From NCBI GenBank assembly GCA_030762175.1, contig CM060831.1, positions 74,146,001-74,210,000 of the forward strand: a DNA stretch of 64,000 nt. The letters run 5' to 3'. A program made the position numbers and the translations under genes. This DNA comes from Metallyticus violacea (Eukaryota > Arthropoda > Insecta > Mantodea > Metallyticidae). The notes below the pieces were generated by a model. That model did no database searches. It saw nothing but the letters and a program-made list of their open reading frames with translations, and was not told where the DNA came from. Below, in pieces: positions 1 through 17,092 of this stretch. The first letter of the stretch is position 1. Each line of letters opens with the position of its first letter.

Positions 1-1616
1 TTATTCATCATATAATCCAGCACAAGTTTGTCATGATATTTAAGATGGTTTGAAGACTATGCTGTTACGTTTGCGGATTCGGATTCGATCCCTATGGAGG
101 TGTAATAACATCTGTGGTGAAAAGGTAACATAGTTTTTATTCGTATTCTGCCGTTTCCACAGTGTCATTCCATCAGTAATCTTCCATTTCTTTTACTGCC
201 CTTGACTTATACATGCGGATCTACAGCTAGTTTTTCACACTTGGTCTTGCCATTGGAGAAAATTCGCCGGCATCCGGATTCTCGGAGCCAGAACGGAACA
301 GATCTGCCAAGCACTTACTAGATATGGGACATCGGCGGGCGAGGCACTACCTAAAGTTTCAGCTTAGTTGGAGAGGGCAGAATGACTCTGGAGTCGAAGG
401 GTTGCGGTAACGCTGCCGCTTGAGTGCTCGGTAACATGAATCAGAGAAACTTTAAGGTTTTGTCTTGTTATCATTTCATATTAAGCTTTTATAATAAACT
501 CCAGATGTAGAGTTTACAGATGATCTCATTCCCATAAGGTTCCGATTAGGTTACAATGTAATAGCCCATTATATAGTACTGAGACTTTATGAACACCCTG
601 TAGCTCCCTTAACGGCTGCTATATATTTTTTTTTCTGCCACAAAACTTCCTCCTAGAATGAAAATTTTGACTTATCCAACGTTTGATCCATTCAGTTACT
701 TAACGGTTAAATAAATAATAAAAATGGTAAAAATTACGGAATTTAATGCTGAGATACCTTTTTGTTCAAGCGTTTTCCCCCTTTTCTAATTTTTGTGCTG
801 ACATGTATGTCTAAAGCGACTTACATCGTTTGATCAAATTTGTTTTTAACTCCATTACGGAGATACTTTGCAAATAGCAAGATCCTTTTATTTTTATAAA
901 GTTTATACCTTCAATATTATATATAATTCTACAAGAATAATTTACGAGTTTTGGCGCTCTTAATCTGCTTTCTTATTGCATTAACAAGAATTAACCACAG
1001 TTGGGTACTATCGGTTAGCCCAAATCAACTGTTAAAATTGTTGCGACTGGTAGAGCAGTTTGTTAAATTTTACTTAATTTAACCTTAACTATTTGATAGA
1101 AAGGAAAAACAATAGTTTAATATGAAATTTGCGAATTTTTATTATCGTAATGAAACGAATATTGCAATAAGTGAACGACAGTCTAACTAGACGCAACCTT
1201 TAATAACAACTGCGCTTAGTGCAACAGTCTTCATATCTAGTGGATTAATTTAATGAGTTGGCAAACATACAAGCTGCAAAAAATGAAACATTGTTTGTTA
1301 GACCAGTAGATTATTTTATTAACACGAAGCGCTAAAGTATAATATCAAGTTGCTAACTCCAATATTTGGTTAGCCATACCGGTACGTCTAAGAAATATAC
1401 AACGAGACGGTGGTTGGATTTCGTAAAGTGAAAAGTTAAATAAACGCGAAGAATAGAAGAATATTTAATAAGCCATTTTTGTATTAAAATAAAAATTTTG
1501 CGATAATGGTTGGTGAAAATCAATAGGTGGAAATTTTGAACTACTCATTAAAATAACGTATTTTTGTAGAGAAAACGGATTTTTAAAAAATGCTAATGAT
1601 GACATTATGAGAGATG
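1..1616. other. AT-rich DNA, nothing assigned
   Basis: No open frame resembling a known protein and no clear repeat was seen. A box-B-like string (GGATTCGATCCC, with one base out of place) lies near 78-95 but no matching box A precedes it. A motif near 590-602 (AACACCCTGTA) resembles the ends of some DNA transposons, but no partner end was found. Confidence 0.4.
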
Positions 1617-1713
1617 GATAGGTGGATCGGTGGGTAGGTAGGTAGTTTAGGTTAGGTTAGGTTAGGGAAGCGCAGGGTAGATGCCGGACGGACGGACGGG
1701 CGGGCGGGCAGAT
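1617..1713. repeat. Short interstitial TTAGG run with flanking simple repeats
   Basis: Four perfect TTAGG units occupy 1647-1666. TTAGG is the telomeric repeat unit of most insects. The run is preceded by GGTA/GGAT-like units and followed by short GGAC and GGGC runs (about 1683-1710), which lead into the long GGTA tract. Four units are too few for a functional telomere. It is either an interstitial telomeric trace or a chance variant of the neighbouring G-rich tetramer array. Confidence 0.75.
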
Positions 1714-8233
<6,520 letters not shown>

Positions 8234-8371
8234 AAAAGGCTTAGGGCTGGAACGCTTCCTTCCTTTAAAAATTCTTTCACAATATATAATTTCATCTCAT
8301 GTATCATCAGTGTCCACCGCCTGCGGTGCCTCATTAGTAAAAACGGGCGTTAAACACCATTCAAAAAAAAT
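8234..8371 (+). mobile_element. SINE-B, 5'-truncated copy
   Basis: This is the tail part of a tRNA-derived SINE whose longer copies lie at 37827-38078 and 45828-46112. Shared landmarks, in order, are the TTAGG.CTGGAA..CTTCCTTC segment, the TTTCATCTCATGTAT segment, the GTGTCCACCGCCTG-like segment, and the end AACGGGCGTTAAACA followed by an A run. The tRNA head is missing, as is common for 5'-truncated retroposed copies. The element is non-autonomous and encodes no protein. Confidence 0.75.
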
Positions 8372-9078
8372 CTTATGTCACCTGATGACTCAGGAAAACA
8401 AAATTTACCTTGATCTGTAAAAAAAGGTCATGCCTTATTCGAATATAATATCCAATCGGGAATTTGAAGCTCAAAATTGTCTTGAAACAACAAAACCGCG
8501 CCCGCAAGCAGAGCAATATATGAAATACTGAAAAGACAACCGGTATTAATTTTGATTTTGTCTTTTGGATGATACTTTGTGAAAGGAACCGTGAATTTAG
8601 TAACAATGGTGCTATATTTGATATAATAATGAAATGTATGTGAAATAGAAGGAAATATTTTCTTTTTATGTGGCAAATGTGTGTGCTTAAGTGATCAGAA
8701 TCGTAACACCAGCGTAGAACTGCAATAAGAATTTGTAGTTCACGTAACATTCATAGCAAACCTTTTGGAAAGAATGTTTAGTAATCTGTGAAAAGTTCAG
8801 ATGTTACTCACAGTGTTAATATTATTTACATTTTGATCGGATTTATATCACCTTAGTCTGTGTTAAAGCGCCTTCATTGGTCAGATTCCACTCTCCACAG
8901 TATGTCATACGATTGAGAGGTTATAGTTGTGTAACCTCAGAAAAAAAATCTTTATTGCTGATCAAAGAGTGAATGTACAGCCAAGCATGAAGTTCTATTG
9001 TCAACTAACTAAGAGAAGCAAAAGATATGACATAACTAAAAAGTTCGTTTAGTATTACTAAAATAATGTTAGAGGCCC
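8372..9078. other. Unassigned AT-rich stretch
   Basis: Overlapping minus-strand open frames near 8373-8750 have low-complexity, hydrophobic-rich translations typical of chance frames in AT-rich DNA. Nothing else was recognised. Confidence 0.35.
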
Positions 9079-9234
9079 TAGTATATATAGATATACTAGA
9101 TATACTAGATATCTTCTATATATACATATCTATATATACATCTATACATACAGATATCTATATATACATATCTATATATACTATACTAGATATAGTATAT
9201 ATAGATATGTAGCATAGATCTTTATCTATGCTAC
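9079..9234. repeat. AT-rich palindromic tract with a perfect hairpin
   Basis: A run of ATATCTATATATACAT-like units contains several overlapping inverted repeats. At its right end, 9209-9219 (GTAGCATAGAT) pairs perfectly with 9224-9234 around the 4-base loop CTTT. The left part also holds a palindrome centred near 9189 (TACTATACTAGATATAGTA). This may be a cruciform-prone site or the relic of a microsatellite; no coding role is seen. Confidence 0.7.
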
Positions 9235-9959
9235 AAATTTTAAATTAGTTTATAAATTGAGGAGTAGTTTTTCAAAACTCGATAAATCCAAAAATGTTCG
9301 AAATACATGGTAACGACATAATTTTGACCTTCCGCATCGTCCTATGAATCGGATATTAGCAAAGTCGACAAATATCTTGGATTGAATTTATGAGATTTTA
9401 GCAAAAATCGATATATACAATCTGAGAGTTAAAGCAAAAGTCGACAAATGCAATAAATTTGTCTTTACTTTCATTCTATGCAGAGCAATAAGTTTATGCT
9501 CTGTTGCTCATTCCTGTTACAATGTTTTCTTCTTTGACTGGCTGCTTATAATCCCACAGACCGTCAGTATATTTCCGGCTTACTTTAAGGCAAGTTGTTA
9601 ATGGTGCAGTCGTGTTTGAGTAAGAAGAAATATTTGAAGTTAAATCAGTGATTCCAGTGACTCTGAACGTGGTGTACAGGTAAAAGAATGTTCGGGTGGC
9701 AGAAGATCTAGAGACAAGAAGGGTCCCACCCTTCTTGAAAAGCGAAACAACAAAAGTAAAAACCAACTGTAATAATAAATACAATCACAAACTTGCAGTT
9801 TCACATTGAAATGCAAAAGCTAAAGGGAAGAAAGGGTACAAAGCCTCGGAACTATACGAAGGTATCATGTGATAGCTTTAAACTAAGATAAGTTTCTATT
9901 AAGTTCTTGACTATTACTTCATCTAAGCGCAGAGTAGTGAATACTGAGAAAGCAAATGG
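9235..9959. other. Unassigned stretch upstream of the DUF7869-like relic
   Basis: A minus-strand open frame at 9494-9784 has no recognisable motif. Part of this DNA may belong to the transposon that carries the following pseudogene, but no terminal repeat could be identified. Confidence 0.3.
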
Positions 9960-11017
9960 AAGAAAACAGTTTCAGTAAAATATACCATTAGGGAGAAAAA
10001 CGGCGAGGTAGAGTCTGTCTGTACTGCTGCTTTTCTGGTATGTCAAAGGATAGATTATCTTATCTAGCAAGCAGGTTTCACGAACAAGGAAAGTTGTGAA
10101 GTAAAAGAGGGGCAGAAACAGAATAGGAGAGAATCATAAGGATATTATTATTGGTATTAAGAATGAGATAAAGAAATACAAATGTAGGAAGGAGTCATCA
10201 TGGCAGGGGTATGTCTAAAAGGAGCTATTTACCTTCAGAACTTTCGGTCAATAAGATGTGAAAAAGAAGTGTAGAACTCAAGCAAAGATCTTTCAGTACG
10301 AAAATATTTTAATCTATCATTTCGAACTCCCCACAATGATACATGGTCCACTAAGATTGATCTTATGAAAATAAAATCACAGCAATATTTGCAGAAGAAA
10401 AATGAATTAAAAATAGTCACAGCTTACACAAATTTCATGCACAGCAGTTTTATAGAATAATGAAAGAAGAATACTCAGGTGTCATTAAGACTGCCTTCGA
10501 TATACAGCAAAATCAACCGCTTTCAAAACTGTCAGCGAGCGAAATTTTCTATACTAGTCAGGTATGGCTATAATCTATGCATGCATGCTAATGAGCAAAT
10601 AAAGAAAAATATTATTTTGTATATCTGACTGGAAACAGTGTCTTCAAGAGAATGCAATCAAATTGCGTGAACTATCAAGTGATGTTCAAATTACTGTTCA
10701 TATATTCAACAGTCAAAATAAAAATAGTTGCATGATAACGGCGCTTATGGCATTCTTAGAAAAGAATCCTCAAGATTCAAGAAAATCTTCATTTCTTTTC
10801 AGTTCGTGGGCATAGCTACATGGCTCGAGACATGGTAGCTATCGACAATGTGCCAGTGAAAGGTACATACTTCGGAGATTCAGTTAAGTTAAGGTTCCTA
10901 GAAGAAAACCAGGACATTCAGCACTACTATCATCTATTGTTCTACCAAAGCAAAACATGGTTAGCAAAGGGGGGAAGACATTTATACACTATTAAAGTAC
11001 TTTTAAGAACCAAGTGA
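9960..11017 (+). pseudogene. Decayed transposon-borne ORF, DUF7869-like
   Basis: Successive frames on the plus strand reproduce, in order, motifs of a transposon-associated family often annotated DUF7869. They are a VC..AFL segment near 10018-10045; SKRSYLPSELSVNKM near 10207-10255 (family pattern S.K.YL.P.LSV.KMY); FNLSFRTPHNDTW near 10309-10347 (family FNLSF..P..DTC, here with Cys replaced by Trp); a WLYNLCMHAN-like piece near 10565-10595; ETVSSRECNQIA near 10632-10667; SQNKNSCMITALMAFLEK near 10712-10765 (family CAGQNKN, first residues lost); and RGHSYMARDM near 10805-10835 (family GHSYM..DRDF). The last block stays open to a stop at 11015-11017. At least three frameshifts and several stops separate the blocks, so the gene is dead. 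Family naming is from memory; the motif order is what is seen. Confidence 0.62.
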
Positions 11018-12274
11018 TGTAACTGAATTCAACAAATGTGTCATAGGAGACAACAAATCTGACAATGTCTAAATATGAAGCTAGGAATGTTGAATATTGT
11101 ATAAATAATTGTAGTAGCTTAGATTATTGTATTATATGCATTATTAAGGGGAGATTAAATATTGCAGGTTAACATATTACATTTATTCTCAAGAAAATTG
11201 AATTGAAATGTCAATTTTAATATGTAATAAGCAATAATGCGGGCCAATAATAAATTCCAAAATTGTTTATGCATGAGAATTATTGTAATAATAAAAAATA
11301 AATATGCAATTTCATATAAATTACAAAACAAAACACATAATTAGAACAACTTCTCTCTCTTATATATACATATGTATAAATGTATATAAACATATACATA
11401 TATATGTATATATGTATTTAGGGAATTATGGAATTTTGAAAAATAAAGCCTGTGATCCCCCATAGTGCAAATTTTGTTTCAAAATATCTAACTAAGTTGT
11501 TTTATTTAAAACAGAAAGATCTAATTCTTGAGAATTTATTACACTTTTCTCAGTAAAAAAAAAAATACGCATTTCCTGAAATTTCAATATTCTGCATTTT
11601 TCGAGTTTTGATAAAACGCTCCTCAATTATGCTTATACGAAAATGTTCGTTATGTAAAGACTGCTTAAGTATTCTACCTAAACCATTTTAATGTAGGTTT
11701 TATTCGGTTATTGAGCAAGGAACAAAATAATAACACGATGGTAAACGATTGGGCGACTATGAAATATCACTAGCGTTAATCATCTGAGTTTATCTGTTGC
11801 CTCGACTGAGAAATGATCAATTCTTCCATAAGGCAGGTGATAGCTAAGGTCAAATAAATAATTGCGAGGATCAGTCAAATGGACACGACTGGGAGCCTGT
11901 TGCAGAGAGGAAAAACAGCGCCAGCGAAAGCCCAGCGGTAATGTTTTTTTAATAAATTTAACACTCGTTTTTACTGCAAGTAATGGCAGCAAATAATACA
12001 TAAAATGAAATTATATGCTGCGAAAGGATTTTTTAAGGAAGGAAGCGATTCATACCTCCTCTATATTTATTATTTATGACGACTGAGAGAAATTTGGATT
12101 AATACCTCAGTTAGGAAGAGCGATCATGGTGGAAATAACTCCAGACCTGTTGCTTACGAATTTATGCCTTAATGATCTCGGATACTCGTGGCATTAGGGT
12201 AGTTGGTTGGATTTAAAAGGATGAACAGTGCGCTATTTTTGGCCACAGCCCCAGCAGCAGGGGACTCTCGAAGT
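11018..12274. other. Unassigned stretch with TA-rich repeat
   Basis: The segment 11358-11417 is an irregular TATATACATATG-type repeat with internal inverted symmetry. The rest (11018-11357 and 11418-12274) shows no motif I can assign. A minus-strand frame at 11780-12001 has no recognisable domain. Confidence 0.35.
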
Positions 12275-13170
12275 GTGCAAGATCGAAGCGTCCAAGCAAG
12301 AACATTCAGAGGCCATTCGGTTTTTGGCGACGGAAGGGAATTCTGCATTTAAAATTCGGATTTTTGCTGTGTATAAGAAGATCAATCTAACTGAGTTTAA
12401 TCTCTTTACAATTCCGTTCTGAACGAACATCTTTAGAGGATGACCCAAAGCCAGGCTGGCTGCAATGTATCATCTCTCTGAGATACTGACGTGGTGAATG
12501 AGTTTGTCCAAGCTAATTGCACGTTACGGAATATGAGATCGTCTCTCTGAAAAATATCTGTGTGTCCACAAAATGTTCCATCATCATTTGAAGTACCATA
12601 AAGTACTCGTGAGTGCAACATGGGTACCCCGCTGCCTCCCCCTGCACAGAAGGAAGAGCGGGTACCGTTAACACAAAAATACCTGTACTGGTAAAATCAG
12701 TAGGGAGATTTCCATAAAGAATTGTAACGGATGATGAAGAATGCCGTCATCATTACTACCCGGAAACCCCTCGGTCCAGTATGCAATGCAAACGCATCAC
12801 CAAAGAAATTCCGAACTGTTTTCTTCAAACACGAGGCCCAATTCTGGCCAAGTACACAGTTTCACTCTGAACAATCTGCACGGCGGACAAAAGAACTGTC
12901 TTCTGTCTTCGGGGTCTACCTATTGGAACACATGGCATGATCTCGTGTCACGAAGAACATCCGGACACACTTTAAATGAGAGATTCTGGAGCATTCGTCC
13001 TATAGTTCTGACCTCTCCTTAAGATATTTTCAGGTTTTTGGCTCCTCTAAAGTAGCGGCAGAGGCGGAGACAGCAAAATTGGCTTCGCTCCCAGCAGCAG
13101 AACTATTCGCCAATGGTATATGGCTACTTAGACGCAGTGGGAAATGTCACGAACGACGGGGAATAATGAG
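12275..13170 (+). pseudogene. Mariner-family transposase pseudogene
   Basis: Plus-strand frames follow a mariner transposase from near its N-terminus to its C-terminus. EHSEAIRFLATEGN (about 12301-12342) matches the first helix of the DNA-binding region. A DDPKPG string at about 12438-12455 matches the linker, and ATWVPR at about 12624-12641 the conserved RWVPR block. TDDEECRHHYYPET at about 12728-12770 corresponds to the TGDETW.HHY.PET block, with the first catalytic Asp kept. SPKKFRT lies near 12797-12820, SARRTKELSSVFG near 12872-12912, and LEHSSYSSDLSLRYF at about 12989-13035 matches HPPYSPDLAP.D(F/Y), with the last catalytic Asp replaced by Tyr. NGIW.LRR follows near 13112-13135. Frames change several times and stops occur, so it is inactive. 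No terminal inverted repeats were identified. Confidence 0.78.
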
Positions 13171-14390
13171 ACGTCGATCGCTTTCATTTGATTAACCGTG
13201 ACCCTCCGTTGTCGAAATAGATGTCTAGGCATTTGCGCTGTGGGAAGAAGTTGCTTTGGATGCTTGCAAATGATACAGTTCCGATCACAAATCAATACAC
13301 GGTTGGATAAAACATTACAACAATAACAGCTGAATAGAAACAAATACTACCATTCTGTACTCTTTGTGATGTTCAATAAACTCATACAGTTCGATTTTCA
13401 ATCTCTTTGAATAGTGTCCATTTTTCACAGATTAATGGAAATTGCTGACGTTTTATCTTTGAACCCATCTCGACCGTGGAGTTTATTTCGTCGTAAATTT
13501 GATACTATAATACAATACTTATGGAAATTATTTCGTTTTTAAATATTTTGAACCACTTTTACATATTATTTTACATAGCGATTCTTCAGAAAAACAAAAG
13601 TGAATCTTTGGAACTTTGGAACTTTTGGAAATAACCGTTTTATAATTAATTCCCTTGCTCCCACTAAGTATAAGCTTGTAATATTACTTTTCGTTTAAGA
13701 ATAAAATATCAACTGTATTTACACCTCCATATGTTATAAAACCTTTCCAGGCGAGAGAATAAAATTTGTCATGCAACGCATGTTTTATTGCACACCTAAT
13801 ATTTAACTCATAGCCGTGCAGTGTAGCGACAATTATTTCCACGAACTTCTCATCCATAATCAGCTATTTTGAGATTTAAACAGGGAAATAAAAAGGTCAA
13901 ATACGTCCAAGTGTTGCCACTTCTTTTTCTAACTCTCTGAACATGAAATGTTGGCCCTTTTTATATGCAACCAGATGGAGGAGAGATAATTCAGTTTGTT
14001 TGACAAAATAAATTAAAACTTTTTATTCCATCTCTGCCTTAGTGCCTGGTTGTTTACAGGTTAAGTAAAAACGGGAAGCGTCAATTAGTTATGCAAGTCA
14101 GCCCCCCTCTTTTTTTGTCCGGAGGACAGCCACCAAGTGTTAATGTGGCCCCCCCCTCCTTCAAGCCCTACATAGAGATGAAGGAGATTTTTCTTGGATG
14201 AAATTTAATTTGGAAACCCCCACACGTACAGTTGTAACATGGATAAAATCCTGTAAATAAGAGAAATAAAAACCTAACAAAACAGGCATTGCCACCAAGC
14301 TGCAGAAATACGCACTGCCGTTTTATACAAGGAAATTATGTGCATATTGCTGTTAACTGAATCGAATTTTCAACAAGATGCTATTTTACT
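13171..14390. other. Unassigned stretch after the mariner relic
   Basis: A minus-strand open frame at 13128-13343 overlaps the mariner tail and has no recognised domain. The right terminus of the mariner element may lie here but could not be fixed. C/T-rich runs occur near 14101-14160. Confidence 0.35.
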
Positions 14391-14823
14391 CTGCTATAAA
14401 AATTCTTTACAAAGCACTTCTAGATTTGCTTCATATATTATTTACTATTTATAGAGAACACTAGTAAAAACTTTTTTTAATGTTATAATATAATATTATT
14501 ATTGTCGTGGTTTGATCCTGTTGGTCCATTCCGTAGAACTAAAACACGACAGTTATATGAGTAACTATTTATTCCGAAACAAGCCAACTGTTATACTCTT
14601 TCAATATACAGGATGTTAATTAACAACGCCGAAATTTTTATACCTTAATAAAAGTGTCCTAATGCTATAATATTATTTACAAAACACTTAAGAATTTTGC
14701 TTCATATATTATTTACTATTTATTGAGGACCCTAGTAAACACCTATTTCTTTAAATGTTATAGCCTAATCCTTTATCATCATGGTTTGATCCTATTGAGC
14801 CATTCTATAGGAATAAAAAGTCC
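14391..14823. repeat. Diverged tandem duplication, period about 272 bp
   Basis: Segments 14391-14544 and 14663-14823 align through their length. Both carry CTATAA..ATT.TTTACAAA, then TTTGCTTCATATATTATTTACTATTTAT, a TTTAATGTTATA block, and a TGGTTTGATCCT.TTG block, ending in A..AAAA. The 118 bases between them contain a TACAGGATGTT motif (about 14610-14620) like the ends of some DNA transposons. Divergence shows the duplication is not recent. Confidence 0.75.
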
Positions 14824-14999
14824 GTCAAGCAGGATTAAGTAAATACCTCACAATTTAATATTTACTTCAATAGAAATAAACATAAAATCCAAATTATGGC
14901 TTATTAATTAGTGAAATTACTGTGTGGTATTAGGAGAAGAAAATTAGAAATCTTGCAATTTATAAGCATTACAAAAGAGAAATTACATTTTTAGAACAA

Positions 15000-15048
<49 letters not shown>

Positions 15049-15049
15049 G
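15000..15049. repeat. (ATT)n microsatellite
   Basis: A near-perfect run of ATT triplets, about 16 units. Confidence 0.95.
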
Positions 15050-15734
15050 AGATTAAATCACATTAATGGCATACCATTAATTAAATGAAATATTTGACTA
15101 TTGATAGACAAAGCTATACTGCGTGGTTAGTTTTTAAACATTTTCAAATATAACAAAGTTTCAGAACTTACCCCTTAATATCTTTATATTCACTAAAATA
15201 GGGAAAAATAACAGTAAGTTTCCAGTTACATTGTATAGTTAAGAAGATAATGTTCATATGTTTCAATAAAACAAAAGCATGTCAATATTTAAAAACAAAT
15301 TCGAAGTATTAAGCAAATATACAGAATCAGCAAAGAACAATGGAAAGTTTCATGGACTTTCATTGGCTTTGAAATGTTATTTAAATGCTTTTGTATTAAA
15401 AACATATAACACAACCATATTCTGAAGGTTATTAGTGATTTTACATACCAGTATAATTCACAAACAAATATTTGATTAATTTTTCACAGCTGATATCTTC
15501 ACAGCGATGCTTTTGTTAAATATAAAACACATGCAATGCTACAAATTCCATTTATATGCTTAATTAAATTATAATTTTATTTTAAAATGATAGAGAGAAA
15601 ATTAAACACAAAAGTATTTTTAATATTCCATTTTCAAGTATATCTTTACTCCTAACAGTCTAATTTCCTTAACTTTTAGTACATATTTTTATTTATCTAA
15701 ATGCTATATACGAATTTATTGTGAAGAAACTAAT

Positions 15735-15815
15735 AATGGTGTCGCTAGAGCGATTTTTAAATTTGGTTTTTCAGGATCCTAATAGCCCCCGTGCTGATTT
15801 TCAGGAACTATATGA
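15735..15815 (-). repeat. Inverted fragment of the 141-bp satellite
   Basis: The reverse complement of this segment contains AAATTTAAAAATCGCTCTAGC, the junction motif of the satellite array at 15957-16770, plus the adjoining part of the monomer. It lies in the opposite orientation, about 140 bp left of the array. Its end, 15793-15815 (TGATTTTCAGGAACTATAT..), recurs almost exactly just right of the array at 16769-16793. Confidence 0.6.
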
Positions 15816-15956
15816 TTCATAATTTAGGGAATTCGGAAGAAATGAACGTGAAATTTTTTTACTATTCTATTAAAACTCGTATCGATCGTGCCTATTACAT
15901 ACCTAAAAAATATATAATAAAATATATAGAAAATATGCATGTGCATGTATGTACTT

Positions 15957-16770
15957 TCTCTAGCGGTCGCAACTTTTGCCTTTTCTCCACGTAACTCGCC
16001 ACAAAGCCATCCATTAACAAACGATTTGATTAACCAACAAAATTGGATCATTGGGAAGGGGGGTTAACCTATAGCAATTTTTTTTCAATTTTGAAAAATC
16101 GCTATATAGGCCGCAATTTATACTTTATCTCAACAAAATTCACTAAAGATCTTTAAAATAAATTGATAAAAGTAGTTTCGAAAATTATAGCAATCCAGCT
16201 ACTCGGAATGGGAGCATACCTGCAAATGTTTTCGGGGTTAAAGCAAAATTTAAAAACCGCTCTAGCGGCTGAAAATTTAAACGTTTTTAAAGGAAACTCG
16301 GTATGTGCGATTGAAATAAACTAGAAAAATGTTGTTTTTTTGAAAATCAGTGAAATCGGACTATGACGAGGGAGGGTTTACCTGAAACCCATAATTTAAA
16401 TGTCGTTCTAATGTCATTAAATATGATTTTTCGCGACGAAACTCCATAATTGGTATTTAAATAGAATAAGAAAAATATTTTCTGAAAATCGGGAGATTAG
16501 GCCATTAGAAGGTAGGATTTGCCTGCACCCCAAAATTTAAAAGTCGTTCTAGTGGTATTAATATGTTATTTCGCAACGAAAATCCCTATATGCCATTTAA
16601 ACAAAGTAACAAAAATCATTTCTGAACATCAAGCAAATCGGGCCATTAGGTGCAGGAGGTTACTTGAAAGCCAAAATTTAAAAATTGCTCTCGCAGCATT
16701 AATAATTGTTTTTTCACAACATAACTCCACATATAACATTTAAATCACATAAGACAAATATTTTTTTTTA
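15957..16770 (+). repeat. Satellite array, about six diverged monomers of about 141 bp
   Basis: The motif AATTTAAA recurs at 16247, 16393, 16534 and 16675, giving periods of 146, 141 and 141 bp, each followed by a TCTAG.GG-type motif. Other recurrent landmarks per monomer are AACGAAA.TCC, ATATGCCATTTAAA, a TTTCTGAA.ATC segment, ATCGG.C.ATTAGG, and GG.TTACCTGAAA.CC. Left monomers are more diverged than right ones. The same satellite occurs again at 62478-62955 in the same orientation. Open frames in it are not genes. Monomers may also have been dispersed within a larger mobile element whose ends I cannot define. Confidence 0.85.
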
Positions 16771-16807
16771 ATGATTTTCAGAAACTATATGTTTCAGTTT
16801 TGTTTTT

Positions 16808-17092
16808 ATTTGGTTTATTTACGGACGCTCTTTAACATTTCAGATCATCAAGGCCCATTCAAATCAGGGCATGAAACGGCCGATAAATTTTGCTCAGAGG
16901 TCTCTTCTTTCAGGCTTAAGGTTTATTTACGTGCCGTAAATGAACGACACGAGGACGGCTTTACTTCCCTTCCGAAAGAAGCCTTACTTAGGATTTTTAC
17001 GCCAGAAAAACCATTGGTCCTGGCCGGGATAGAATCCGCGATCTTGGGGTTTAGGAAGCAAGTATGGCTAACACTACACCACCAGGACCGAC
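16808..17092 (-). mobile_element. SINE-A, near full length
   Basis: This is a tRNA-derived SINE on the minus strand. The head (complement of about 17010-17092) reads GTCGGTCCTGGTGGTGTAGT, giving a box A region, followed by a degraded box B (the complement of GGGATAGAATCC). The body contains the palindrome-like block GTGCCGTAAATG.ACGACAC, the CTTCCCTTCCGAA.GAAGCC block, GAAACGGCCGA.AAATTTTGC, and the tail complement GGTTTATTTACGGACGCTCTTTAACAT. The 142-codon frame across 16771-17199 is only a read-through of this SINE. No protein is encoded; retroposition would need LINE enzymes in trans. Confidence 0.88.

Noticed and set aside
1647..1666. A true telomere or telomere-linked array
   Set aside because: Only four units, followed by more than 60 kb of ordinary repeat-rich DNA; at most an interstitial trace.
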